DNA from: Novipirellula aureliae
GTDB taxonomy: Bacteria; Planctomycetota; Planctomycetia; Pirellulales; Pirellulaceae
Assembly: GCF_007860185.1 (NCBI RefSeq)
Contig: NZ_SJPY01000006.1
Location: 426,159 to 490,158, forward strand
Length of the DNA: 64,000 nucleotides
Direction: 5' to 3'
Below, in pieces: positions 7,904 through 16,450 of this stretch. The notes under the pieces are model-generated. The model was not told the origin of the DNA and ran no database searches. It was given only the letters and a program-made list of their open reading frames with translations. Positions within the stretch are counted from its first letter, which is position 1. The number at the start of each line of letters is the position of its first letter. The translations under genes were made by a program, and so were the position numbers.

Positions 7904-9409
7904 TCACTCACTTTTTAGAGCCATACCTTCGGCCCTCATTTCTCGCCACAGGGCAATCATGTCCTTTTTCATAGCTGCAACGATCTCTGGCTTTTCTGCT
8001 GCAAGGTCATGTTCCTGCTGAGGATCATCGATCATATCGTAGAGTTCAAAACGATCGGGATCGGAGCTGACGAACCAAGTCTTTAGGCCTAAGCCTTCGT
8101 CTTTTCGGGGGAGCCAGCCAATCAGCGTGTAATTCTTGTTACGCATCGCGATCTGGGGCATGCGGAAGTAGGTATCGCCGTGGTGCGGATAAAACCAGAT
8201 GGACGGGACGTTGCGATCAACCTTCTTATTCAAGAAAGCGTTGAAGGCGTCAATGCCATCGATGGGGCGATCCGATGGGACGGGAGCGCCGGCTAGTTTA
8301 CAAAACGTTGGCAGAAAATCAGTGCCATTAAACAGGCTATCACTGATAAGACCTGCAGGAATAACACCCGGCCATCGGGCAATACCCGGTACGCGGTGGC
8401 CCCCCTCGTAAGGATAGCGTTTCATACCTTTTAGATCGCCAGGAGTACCGAAACACTTGTCTCGAATCGGATCTTCCCACTGACCTAGCGATTCTTCCAA
8501 GGTGACGGGTGTTTCAGGGCCATTGTCACTGGTCAAAATAACCAGGGTATTTTCCTTGAGTCCCAGGCTATCCAAGGTTTGCATCAGGCGTCCCAAGGCA
8601 TCATCGAGTTGATTGACCGTTCCGTAGTACTCTTTCTTGTATTGAGAGATGTCCCGTTTGGGACGTTCCACGTCACCGTACTGCGTTTGTTTCTCAAGTC
8701 TTTCTGTGTTCGGAGTATCATACAGGTCGCTGTATTCGCGCGGGGGGGAAATCGGTGTGTGCGGTTCATGTGAGCACAGGTACATAAAAAAGGGCTTGTC
8801 TTTGTCGCGTTTGTTCTTAAGCCAATCCGAGGCCTGGTCGACGATAACATCGCAATACCAGCCGTCTACCTTGCCTACCGGTTCGCCATTGCGGTAAAAC
8901 TTGCCCGCATCTTTGGGGCCGTCAAAAGCATTTAACGTAGTGCCCATCCAGTAATCAAAGCCCTGGTCACCGGGCCCCGGTTCATCGCGGCTATTCTTTT
9001 CCAGGGCAGAGAGGTGCCACTTGCCCCAGAAACTGGTTTCATAGCCCTTGCTCTGCAATATCTCTGCAATTGTCAATTCATTGTCACGGAGATGGGTATC
9101 TCTACCTTGAATATAAAAGAAACCACTGCGGTAAGGATTCCGCCCCGTCAGAAGGGCGGAGCGTGAAGGCGAACAAACCGTCCCACCTGCATGGCAGTCG
9201 GTCAGCCGAACACCCTCAGAGGCTAATTGGTCCATGTGCGGGGTCTTAATGATGGGATTGCCATAGCAGCCCAGGTCACCGTAACCCAAATCGTCAGCCA
9301 GAAACACCAGAATATTAGGAGGGGAAATACGATTGGGTTGTGCGACGGCCTCGGTGCCGCCAACGGCCATCGTGGCTACGACCGCCATGATCAATACGCA
9401 GTTGTTCAT
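7904..9409 (-). CDS. Secreted arylsulfatase (type I, N-acetylgalactosamine-6-sulfatase-like)
   Basis: This 501-aa protein has a signal peptide (about 1-24, ending AVAQ) and the opening ILVFLADDLGYGDLGCYGN with calcium ligands D39 and D40. The formylglycine motif is C79-SPSR-SALLTGR. Further sulfatase landmarks are GKWHL and LTSDNGPE. AGAGG precedes the ATG at 9409. Together with the following sulfatase gene it points to breakdown of sulfated algal or animal polysaccharides, a hallmark of marine Pirellulaceae. The substrate assignment is tentative. Confidence 0.93.
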   Translation of the reverse strand: MNNCVLIMAVVATMAVGGTEAVAQPNRISPPNILVFLADDLGYGDLGCYGNPIIKTPHMDQLASEGVRLTDCHAGGTVCSPSRSALLTGRNPYRSGFFYIQGRDTHLRDNELTIAEILQSKGYETSFWGKWHLSALEKNSRDEPGPGDQGFDYWMGTTLNAFDGPKDAGKFYRNGEPVGKVDGWYCDVIVDQASDWLKNKRDKDKPFFMYLCSHEPHTPISPPREYSDLYDTPNTERLEKQTQYGDVERPKRDISQYKKEYYGTVNQLDDALGRLMQTLDSLGLKENTLVILTSDNGPETPVTLEESLGQWEDPIRDKCFGTPGDLKGMKRYPYEGGHRVPGIARWPGVIPAGLISDSLFNGTDFLPTFCKLAGAPVPSDRPIDGIDAFNAFLNKKVDRNVPSIWFYPHHGDTYFRMPQIAMRNKNYTLIGWLPRKDEGLGLKTWFVSSDPDRFELYDMIDDPQQEHDLAAEKPEIVAAMKKDMIALWREMRAEGMALKSE

Positions 9410-9523
9410 ACTTGCCTCTAGAGTTTTAGACCTGGATGGACCTCAGTCTGCCCCCCCAACAGTGCCGTGTCTGTTGTGGATCAGCGTGTCTCGAATGCCT
9501 AGGTCAGAATTGATGAAACCATG

Positions 9524-9553
9524 CTAGTGCATTTTGGTAAACAATGCTCTAGT
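9524..9553. repeat. Minimal CTAG-ended element (both ends, interior lost)
   Basis: About 30 bp consist of CTAGTGCATTTTG, a short linker, and CAATGCTCTAG. These are the two inverted ends of the hairpin repeat seen at 1624, 1736 and 5900, with the whole interior missing. Confidence 0.6.
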
Positions 9554-9570
9554 GGATTTGTCACAATTTG

Positions 9571-9597
9571 ATTTTATCAACGGTCAGTTCTAACCCT
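9571..9597 (+). pseudogene. 3' tail remnant of a GxxExxY gene
   Basis: Only the last codons survive (ATCAACGGTCAG then a TAA-containing end), followed by the usual right inverted repeat and spacer. It marks the left limit of the GxxExxY array, so at least one further copy once lay here. Confidence 0.6.
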
Positions 9598-9739
9598 CTC
9601 ATTTTTATCTCTGTGCCTTCGTGCCTCAGTGAGAGCCCTCCAACACCCAGTCCAACATTCCCCGAATCGTCAAATCGATCCGAGATATTATTTCTGACCC
9701 CCCGTGAAGCGTTCCCCTTGTATTACGAGGCTGCGTGAT

Positions 9740-10203
9740 GGGTTCTCAAGGAGGCACGAAGGCACAGAGGAAAAAAGATGAATGAGAATCAGATTGGAAC
9801 AATCGTTGTGGATTGCGCGGTCAAACTACATAAATCACTCGGTCCTGGCTTGCTGGAAACCGTTTATGAAGCTGTTCTGGCAAAGCAGCTTCAGCAAGCT
9901 GGACTATCTGTTCATCGACAACTACCGATTCCGATCGAGTTTGCTGGGATGAGATTCGATGAGGGATTCCGGGCCGACATCATCGTCAATGAACTGGTAA
10001 TCCTGGAATTGAAGTCCGTTGAAAAAACTCATCCGGTCCACAAAAAACAACTCCTCACTTACCTTAGGCTCACAAACTTAAAACTAGGTTACCTACTAAA
10101 CTTCGGTGACGAACTGATGAAAGACGGAATCACTCGAATCATCAACGGTCAGCTCTAACGCTCCCTCCTTAATCTCCGTGCCTTTGTGCCTCTGTGAGAG
10201 CCC
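9740..10203 (+). mobile_element. GxxExxY cassette bounded by about 30-bp inverted repeats
   Basis: A left repeat at 9740-9770 (GGGTTCTC, then GGAGGCACGAAGGCACAGAGG) and a right repeat at 10174-10203 (CTCCGTGCC, TTTGTGCC, TCTGTGAGAG) are imperfect reverse complements. They enclose exactly one gene. The left repeat contains the AGAGG that serves as the ribosome site of the gene. Similar repeats flank every decayed copy to the right. This resembles a mobile or amplifiable cassette, but no transposase is present, so mobility is inference. The spacer between units, about 100 bp, is also conserved. Confidence 0.6.
9778..10158 (+). CDS. GxxExxY protein (PD-(D/E)XK nuclease-like)
   Basis: This is the only intact copy, 126 aa. 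It shows the family signature G24-LLE27-TVY30 and a PD-(D/E)XK-like core: D67 in RADIIV, E77-L-K79 in LELKS, then Q91-LLTY95. The GxxExxY family is known as small predicted nuclease-fold proteins of unknown function, frequently present in several copies per genome. AGAGGAAAAAAG directly precedes the ATG and belongs to the flanking inverted repeat. Decayed copies follow at 10343, 10706, 10955, 12574, 12900, 13246 and 13592. Confidence 0.88.
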   Translation: MNENQIGTIVVDCAVKLHKSLGPGLLETVYEAVLAKQLQQAGLSVHRQLPIPIEFAGMRFDEGFRADIIVNELVILELKSVEKTHPVHKKQLLTYLRLTNLKLGYLLNFGDELMKDGITRIINGQL

Positions 10204-10342
10204 CTCCAATCCCCAGTCCAACAATCCCCGAATCGTCAAATCGATCCGAGACATTATTTCTGATCCCCGCGAAGCGTTCCCCTTGTATTACGAGGCCGCG
10301 TGATGGGTTCTCACAGAGGCACGAAGGCACAGAGGAAAAAAG

Positions 10343-10522
10343 ATGAATGAGAATCCGATTGGTAATCCTGGAACTGAAGTCCGTTGAAAAAACTCATCCG
10401 GTCCACGAAAAACAACTCCTCACTTACCGTAGGCTCACAAACTAAAAATAGGTTGCCTACTGAACATCGGTGACGAATTGATGAAAGCCGGAATCACTCG
10501 AATCATCAACGGTCAGCACTAA
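10343..10522 (+). pseudogene. GxxExxY gene remnant A (internal 200-bp deletion, frameshifted)
   Basis: The first codons ATGAATGAGAATCCGATTGG join directly to TAATCCTGGAAC, which corresponds to position 9998 of the intact gene. This removes the equivalent of 9798-9997, including the GxxExxY motif and D67. Translation stops after about 14 codons. The 3' half is still recognisable to its TAA. Inverted repeats lie at 10305-10335 and 10538-10567. Confidence 0.85.
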
Positions 10523-10705
10523 CCCTCCCATTTTAATCTCCGTGCCTTGGTGCCTCTGTGAGAGCTCCTCCAATCCCCAGTCCAACAATCCCCGAATCGT
10601 CAAATCGATCCAAGACATTATTTCTGATCCCCGCGAAGCGTTCCCCTTGTAATACGAGGCCGCGTGATGGGTTCTCACAGAGGCACGAAGGCACAGAGGA
10701 AAAAT

Positions 10706-10886
10706 ATGAATGAGAATCCGATTGGTAATCCTGGAACTAAAGTCCGTTGAAAAAACTCATCCGGTCCACAAAAAACAACTCCTCACTTACCGTAGGCTCA
10801 CAAACTAAAAACAAGGTTACCTACTAAACTTCGGTGACGAACTGATGAAAGCCGGAATCACCCGAATCATCAACGGTCAGCTCTAA
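10706..10886 (+). pseudogene. GxxExxY gene remnant B (same internal deletion)
   Basis: This copy has the same ATG start, the same deletion junction GATTGG/TAATCC and the same 3' end as remnant A, 363 bp downstream of it. It has minor substitutions such as AACTAAAGT. It cannot encode the protein. Confidence 0.85.
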
Positions 10887-10954
10887 CCCTCCCTCTTTAA
10901 TCTCCGTGCCTTCGTGCCTCAGTGAGAGTCCTTCCATCCCCAGTCCAACATTCC

Positions 10955-10988
10955 CGGAATCACCCGAATCATCAACGGTCAGCACTAA
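10955..10988 (+). pseudogene. GxxExxY 3' tail remnant in a collapsed unit
   Basis: Between two right-end repeats only CGGAATCACCCGAATCATC and the closing CACTAA remain. A deletion has fused the spacer of one unit to the tail of the next. The array then breaks off near 11070, and unrelated sequence begins. Confidence 0.7.
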
Positions 10989-11252
10989 CCCTCCCTTTAT
11001 AATCTCCGTGCCTTTGTGCCTCTGTGAGAGCCCCTCCAATCCCCAGTCCAACAATCCCCGAATCGTCAAATCGAGCCGAGACGTCATGTCTGGCTTCTCG
11101 AAGCGTTTCCTGCACGCGAATGCCTTGATGCGTTCAAGGATGGTATCATTGATGATTCTGGCTAGCCCTCGTCAATCCTCTATTGGCCCTGGTCTACATC
11201 CGCCCATTGCCGCGGTTCCATCGGAAGAAACAAAATCGAAAGCCTACGTTGC

Positions 11253-12173
11253 CTAACGATCTTTCCAGTCGCCCTTGTAAACGGACTCAAAAAAATGCTC
11301 TGGATCGTCTAACTTTCGCTCATTGGATTTCACCCTGGAATTCGAACCAATCTTTTCCTTAACGATTGAAAATGGAGTGTAGGTTAGCATCAAAAAGTTG
11401 CCTTGATCTGCAAAAAACTCGCACTCTGATCCACTAATTAGGTTGGCCCCTTGCTTCATGGTTCCCGAAAATCCTTTCATCCCGGAACGAGTAACTTCTT
11501 GGGGATTGTTTATTTTGTCCCGCATGGCAATGACAGTTGCTTCCGCTAGAGCCGTCGCGTCTTGGCTGCCAGAAAACTTTGTCACCACCAAGGAGTAGTT
11601 GGATCCCGTTACTGTGTTCACAGCCACCATTTCGTAAGCTTTGCGATTAGGAGTATTGATGGGTTGCGATTTCCGAATTCTTCCTGGGGGCACATCCACC
11701 TGGTAGCCCTCTAGTCCCCTGGTTTCCCGGCTAACAGCCTTGGAATACCCATAGATGGCAAGCCCACCCACCACACCACCGCAAAGCAAGATCGTCACGA
11801 ACGCCAATCCTCCAACAATCGCCGCAATCTTTAATCCTGTGCTCCTACCCGATTTAGCCTTGGGTTTTCGCGACGGCGGTTTTGCGGGGCCGGGCGACCG
11901 ATAGGCAGGTATGTGACCGGTTGGTGCTGGGAACGAAGCGGCGTTGCTCGCTGGAATTCCCGAAAAATCGTCGAAGGGATTCTCCGACTTTACAGGTGTG
12001 GCAACCCGGGAAGGCTGGACAGACGCTTGCCCCATTTGGGCAGCCGGCTTTTTTGGCGCCGCAATTTGAAGCACCTTGGCACATTTGGGGCATTTGACTT
12101 TCCCGGATTTCATGTCACTGGGTAACAGCATGATAGTTTCGCACTGTGGGCATTTAACCTGTCGCTTGCTCAT
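11253..12173 (-). CDS. Zinc-ribbon single-pass membrane protein of unknown function
   Basis: This 306-aa protein has an N-terminal zinc ribbon of MJ0042 style (C8-PQ-C11 and C28-PK-C31). It is followed by a Pro/Ala/Ser-rich linker (about 40-112), a transmembrane helix at about 113-140, and a C-terminal domain of about 165 residues (GYQVDVPPGR to VYKGDWKDR) that should lie outside the cytoplasm. The layout, an inside zinc ribbon with an outside domain, is common in planctomycetes. The function is unknown. The gene splits the GxxExxY array and runs opposite to it, so it may have arrived by insertion or been flanked later. About 180 bp downstream and 400 bp upstream hold no other gene I can support. 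Confidence 0.8.
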   Translation of the reverse strand: MSKRQVKCPQCETIMLLPSDMKSGKVKCPKCAKVLQIAAPKKPAAQMGQASVQPSRVATPVKSENPFDDFSGIPASNAASFPAPTGHIPAYRSPGPAKPPSRKPKAKSGRSTGLKIAAIVGGLAFVTILLCGGVVGGLAIYGYSKAVSRETRGLEGYQVDVPPGRIRKSQPINTPNRKAYEMVAVNTVTGSNYSLVVTKFSGSQDATALAEATVIAMRDKINNPQEVTRSGMKGFSGTMKQGANLISGSECEFFADQGNFLMLTYTPFSIVKEKIGSNSRVKSNERKLDDPEHFFESVYKGDWKDR

Positions 12174-12573
12174 GATGACACTCTAGTTTTTTTCGGATCA
12201 GTCCAAGGCTCGAGTAAATTCGAATCGACACCCTGTACTCCAGTGGGGGCCCAAGCAATCCCAATGCCGCTGGGGCAAGACTAACACAATAGGCATTGAG
12301 CCTTTGCATGCAGTCTCGCCATTTGGCGGAATGATTTAGGGAATTGCAGGCAGATTCCGGCTGTAGCCGAGACTACAAACGAGTGTGACTCGAAGCCGGA
12401 TTTAGCGGGGCCGTCCGGGAAATGCGTGGATTCACTAGGATTCTATGCAAAGGAGAATCGCCCTGCAAGACGAAGCTCTGGCTCCTCCAACTGCGTCGTC
12501 GCAGTCAAAAGGGTCGAGCGGATTGGCCTTGGGTCCGAATGAACCGGCCGGTCAAACGGTATCTACCACAGGC

Positions 12574-12722
12574 CATCATCGCCAATGAACTGTTAATCTT
12601 GGAACGGAAGTCCGTTGAAAAAACTCCTTAAGCTCACAAACTTAAAACGAGGTTGCCTACTGAACATCGGTGACGAACTGATGAAAGCCGGAATCACCCG
12701 AATCATCAACGGTCAGCTCTAA
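12574..12722 (+). pseudogene. GxxExxY gene remnant C (different deletion)
   Basis: It begins CATCATCGCCAATGAACTG, which equals codons of the intact gene that lie before the shared deletion junction. It continues through the ERKSVEKT region and then jumps to CTTAAGCTCACAAAC and the normal 3' end. It therefore derives from a copy that had not suffered the 200-bp deletion. Its 5' part is replaced by unrelated sequence. Confidence 0.8.
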
Positions 12723-12899
12723 CCCTCCCTCTTTAATCTCCGTGCCTTCGTGCCTCAGTGAGAGTCCCTCCCAATCCCCAGTCCAACATTCCCCAAATCG
12801 ATTCGAGATATTATTTCTGACCCCCGCGAAGCGTTCCCCTTGTAATACGAGGCTGCGTGATGGGTTCTCACAGAGGCACGAAGGCACAGAGGAAAAAAG

Positions 12900-13081
12900 A
12901 TGAATGAGAATCCGATTGGTAATCCTGGAACTGAAGTCCATTGAAAAAACTCATCCGGTCCACAAAAAAACAACTCCTCACTTACCTTAGGCTCACAAAC
13001 TTAAAACGAGGTTGCCTACTGAACATCGGTGACGAACTGATGAAAGCCGGAATCACCCGAATCATCAACGATCAGCTCTAA
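12900..13081 (+). pseudogene. GxxExxY gene remnant D (shared internal deletion)
   Basis: The ATGAATGAGAATCCG start and GATTGG/TAATCC junction are the same as in remnants A and B. The 3' part is intact to TAA, and inverted repeats lie on both sides. Remnants D, E and F follow at a constant 346-bp period. Confidence 0.85.
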
Positions 13082-13245
13082 CCCTCCCTTTTAATCTCCG
13101 TGCCTCTGTGCCTCAGTGAGAGCCCCTCCAATCCCCAGTCCAACATTCCCCAAATCGATCCAAGGCATTATTTCGGACCCCCGCGAAGCATTACGAGGCT
13201 GCGTGATGGGTTCTCACAGAGGCACGAAGGCACAGAGGAAAAAAG

Positions 13246-13427
13246 ATGAATGAGAATCCGATTGGTAATCCTGGAACTGAAGTCCGTTGAAAAAACTCAT
13301 CCGGTCCACAAAAAAACAACTCCTCACTTACCTTAAGCTCACAAACTTAAAACGAGGTTGCCTACTGAACATCGGTGACGAACTGATGAAAGCCGGAATC
13401 ACCCGAATCATCAACGGTCAGCTCTAA
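13246..13427 (+). pseudogene. GxxExxY gene remnant E (shared internal deletion)
   Basis: It is nearly identical to remnant D, 346 bp downstream, and includes the same deletion junction and the run of A in CCACAAAAAAACAAC. Its spacer lacks the GTTCCCCTTGTAT block present in units A and B. Confidence 0.85.
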
Positions 13428-13591
13428 CCCTCCCTTTTTAATCTCCGTGCCTTCGTGCCTCTGTGAGAGCCCTCCCATCCCCAGTCCAACATTCCCCAAA
13501 TCGATTCGAGATATTATTTCTGACCCCCGCGAAGCATTACGAGGCTGCGTGATGGGTTCTCACAGAGGCACGAAGGCACAGAGGAAAAAAG

Positions 13592-13707
13592 ATGAATGAG
13601 AATTCGATTGGTAATCCTGGAACTAAAAGTCCGTTGAAAAAACTCATCCGGTCCACAAAATAACAACTCCTCACTTACCTTAGGCTCACAAACTTAAAAC
13701 GAGGTTG
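13592..13707 (+). pseudogene. GxxExxY gene remnant F (truncated last copy)
   Basis: It has the shared 5' end and deletion junction but is cut off after ACGAGGTTG at about 13707, where unrelated sequence begins. This is the right boundary of the array. The roughly 240 bp from here to the transporter start contain no gene I can support. Confidence 0.8.
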
Positions 13708-13949
13708 ATGCCCCAGCCGATCGGCTCACTGGCTATTTCACAAATCAAATCGGATCCAATCATCAATCGTCAGGAGCTGTTCGGTGTATGGGAGAACGGA
13801 CGAGTGTCCGATTGCCTGCGTCCTTCTGCAAAGCCGTCTATCCCTTTACAATCGTACGCAAATAGCAAGCAGGCGGGGGAGCGACGAAAAGGTTATTGAA
13901 GAAAGTTTCCCAGCACGGCATGGGCACGATTGATTTTTTAGGATTCTTG

Positions 13950-14930
13950 ATGGCGGATCAACGACTTTCGACCGCCGCACTACAGCCACCGGTTGGTTTG
14001 GTTGTCGGATCGATATACGGCATGGCCGCGGCTGTCTTGTACACCGCCGCCAACACAGCCCTGCGTCAAAATGTGGGGCTCGATCCGTTTTTGGTCGCTG
14101 CGATGAAGTCATTGCCAACGATCGTTGTGCTTGGGCCGTTTGTCGTTTGGATGCGAATTCATAACCAGACGATCGCCACCAGCTTAAACATGATCCCGTG
14201 GTTTGCCTTGACCGCGTTGGTCACCCAAGTGGTTGGCAACGGCATATTTCAATTCGCACTCGGGTCGATTGGCTTGGCAGCCACCGTGCCGATAACGCTC
14301 GGCGCGTTGATTATCGGGGGAGCGATTTTTGGCCGGTTTATTCTAGGGGAGCCAGTGCGTCCGCGAACCTTGGTTGCCATGTTTGTGTTGATCGCAGCGG
14401 TCGTCGTACTGAGCGTTCCCGATGCAGCCGTCCCCGCGTCCGAGCTTTCAGTCTCCGCGACAATGACCGTGCTGCCAGTCTGGGGCGGCGTCCTGTGTGC
14501 CGCTTCGGCAGGTCTGTCCTATGGGTTATTCGGTGTCATGCTTCGCAAAACGATGCACAGTGGTGTCTCAGCACCAGGGGCGATGTTGGTCAGTGGCATT
14601 GTCGGCGCGATCGCATTGTGGGGCACCACTTTTATGCGAATCGAGGTTTCTTCCCTCGCGATGATCACCAATCTTGAGTGGCTCTTTTTGGTGCTCGGCG
14701 GTGTGTTTAATCTGTCGGCCTTCATCGCACTTTCAACCTCACTCAAGGCGTTACCGGTCGTCTCGGTCAATCTCATCAATGCGTCGCAGGTGGCGATGGC
14801 CGCAGTTGTCGGTGTCACGTTATTCGGTGAGCGGATCACGTGGCCGTTGCTAGCCGGAATTATTCTGACGTTTCTTGGACTCGTCATTTTGGCGACCGGC
14901 CGAGGTCGCCGGCGGGACGTGCCCGAGTAG
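13950..14930 (+). CDS. DMT-superfamily EamA-type transporter
   Basis: This protein of about 326 aa has ten hydrophobic segments arranged as two repeats, starting GLVVGSIYGMAAAVLYTAAN and ending LLAGIILTFLGLVILATG. A Pro near LGEPVRPRT and the GERITWPLL segment before the last helix are typical EamA landmarks. Such inner-membrane permeases export amino acids or other metabolites, and the substrate is unknown here. AGGA lies 6 nt before the ATG at 13950. An in-frame ATG at 13920 and a possible start at 13896 would add 10-18 residues. It is separate from holA. Confidence 0.88.
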   Translation: MADQRLSTAALQPPVGLVVGSIYGMAAAVLYTAANTALRQNVGLDPFLVAAMKSLPTIVVLGPFVVWMRIHNQTIATSLNMIPWFALTALVTQVVGNGIFQFALGSIGLAATVPITLGALIIGGAIFGRFILGEPVRPRTLVAMFVLIAAVVVLSVPDAAVPASELSVSATMTVLPVWGGVLCAASAGLSYGLFGVMLRKTMHSGVSAPGAMLVSGIVGAIALWGTTFMRIEVSSLAMITNLEWLFLVLGGVFNLSAFIALSTSLKALPVVSVNLINASQVAMAAVVGVTLFGERITWPLLAGIILTFLGLVILATGRGRRRDVPE

Positions 14931-15064
14931 GCATCCGGCGGTTTCGCCGCAATGTCGCCCTGTTCTCCGAGAGAAAAGTCGGTCGTTTCCAAAACACCCT
15001 GATCTTCGCTAGACTATTCATCAGACCCATATCCTTTCCCTTCGTACCCCTTTCGATATGCAAT

Positions 15065-16105
15065 ATGGCCATCCTGAGTGCTTTTGAGATGCTGATGAAA
15101 CCGCCAGCGGAATTGCCGTCGGTTGCGGCGGTTTTTGGTGGCGACACGGCGCTGCGGTCATGGTCGATATCCGCTCTTTGTGCGGGCGGCGACGTGACCT
15201 CGTTCGATGGTGACGTGGTTCGTTGGTCCGATTTGCGGGACGATTTGGCAACGGCGTCGCTGTTTGATTTTGACGGTAAACGAGCAATCATCGTCCGCGA
15301 TGCGGATAAGTTCGTTTCGAATCATCGCCCTGAGCTCGAGAAATACGTCGCCAAACCGGGGACATCCAATCGCTTTGTATTGGACTTGTCTTCGCTCGCT
15401 TCCAACACGCGACTTTACAAAGCGATCGCAGCCGACCATTTGTTGGTCGCTTGCAACGCTTCGCCGGATAAAAAGCTTGGCATTACCTCTGCTTCGCGTC
15501 GGAAATTCTTGTGCAACCACGTCGCCAAGCGGCACAAGGCGACTTTGTCAGCCGATGCTGCCGATGCGTTGATCGAGATGTTGGGCGATGAAATGGGGAT
15601 GATCGATACCGAGATAGCGAAGTTGGCGTTGTACCGTGAACCAGGCGAAACGATTGATGAGCCGCTCGTCCGTGATGTCGTGGCGGGCTGGCAAGGCAAA
15701 ACGGTATGGCAGATTACCGACGCAATCGCTTCGGGGAATGCCGCTGAAGCGATGCTGCAACTCGACAAATTGATGAGTGGTGGTCAACGTCCGATCGCAC
15801 TCCTTCCGCAAATCGCCTGGTCGCTTCGCCGTTTGGGGATGGCGACGGCTGTCGTCGAGCATCGCGAACGCGAAGGACGTCCGGTGCAGCTCGAAGACGC
15901 TCTTTCGGCCGCTGGAATTCAGCGTCCTGCAGAAATCCAGCAAGCGAAAAAACAACTTCGCGGACTCGGACGCGCCCGAGGTCGGCAACTATTACCCTGG
16001 CTCCTCGATGCCGACCTGCGTTTGAAGGGGACCCACAGCGCCGAGGGCCGCGACCGCTTTCTGTTGGAACAATTGGTCATGCGAATGGCAAAGTCGGCAA
16101 ACTGA
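15065..16105 (+). CDS. holA: DNA polymerase III, delta subunit
   Basis: This protein of about 346 aa starts MAILSAFEMLMKPP. Open frame continues upstream to 14840 but overlaps the transporter and reads as non-coding. It shows the HolA layout: an AAA+-like N-terminal domain (VFGGDTALRSWSI, the usual degenerate nucleotide site), the SNRFVLDLSSLASNTRLYKAI region, and the helical C-terminal domain (ALIEMLGDEMGMIDTEIAKLALY, RPIALLPQIAWSLRRL). The delta subunit opens the beta clamp in the clamp loader. It lies alone on the plus strand. Confidence 0.88.
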   Translation: MAILSAFEMLMKPPAELPSVAAVFGGDTALRSWSISALCAGGDVTSFDGDVVRWSDLRDDLATASLFDFDGKRAIIVRDADKFVSNHRPELEKYVAKPGTSNRFVLDLSSLASNTRLYKAIAADHLLVACNASPDKKLGITSASRRKFLCNHVAKRHKATLSADAADALIEMLGDEMGMIDTEIAKLALYREPGETIDEPLVRDVVAGWQGKTVWQITDAIASGNAAEAMLQLDKLMSGGQRPIALLPQIAWSLRRLGMATAVVEHREREGRPVQLEDALSAAGIQRPAEIQQAKKQLRGLGRARGRQLLPWLLDADLRLKGTHSAEGRDRFLLEQLVMRMAKSAN

Positions 16106-16126
16106 GCGGTTCGCCGTCAATCCGAT

Positions 16127-16173
16127 GCAAGATCCACCACAAAGCCTGTGGGATCTTTAGCAAGATCCACTAC
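16127..16173. repeat. GGATCTTGTTAAAGATCC-type palindromic repeat
   Basis: GCAAGATCCAC is followed by GGGATCTTTAGCAAGATCC, the reverse form of the repeat seen at 18581 and 40296. It lies in the 345-bp gap between holA and glmS, which is otherwise featureless apart from the likely glmS promoter region. Confidence 0.6.
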
Positions 16174-16450
16174 AAAGCCGGCAAATCCTGTGTACCAGAC
16201 GGGGGTTTGGGGGCCCGTGGTTCAATCGGCACAATATGATTTCCTGCTGTTTTACGCTGGGTTTTTCACCGTTGCCGCACCTTTTTCTATTCACTTGGCG
16301 ACTCGTGAACTATTTTAACCTATTATGATTTTGTTGGTCAAAAGCTGCGAATCCTCGGGGCTAGACTAGACTTTGGAAAAAACGTTTGTGTAGAGTCCAT
16401 TCAAATCCGTCAGGTTTGATTCGGAATATGCGTCGCCTAAAGGGCATTTT

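Noticed and set aside
10457-12941. Open frames of 70-95 aa on the minus strand (for example 10457-10678, 10824-11087, 12657-12941)
   Set aside because: They are antisense readings of the GxxExxY repeat units and spacer. They recur wherever a unit recurs, and no independent start signal is seen.
13705-13895. Short plus-strand frame before the EamA transporter
   Set aside because: It begins at the truncation edge of the GxxExxY array, lacks a ribosome site and shows no recognisable domain.
14840-15064. N-terminal extension of holA
   Set aside because: The frame is open but overlaps the EamA transporter, reads as Arg-rich non-protein sequence, and the HolA fold begins at the ATG 15065.
16174-16450. 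glmS ribozyme
   Set aside because: The conserved ribozyme core is not recognisable, and it is mainly found in Gram-positive bacteria.
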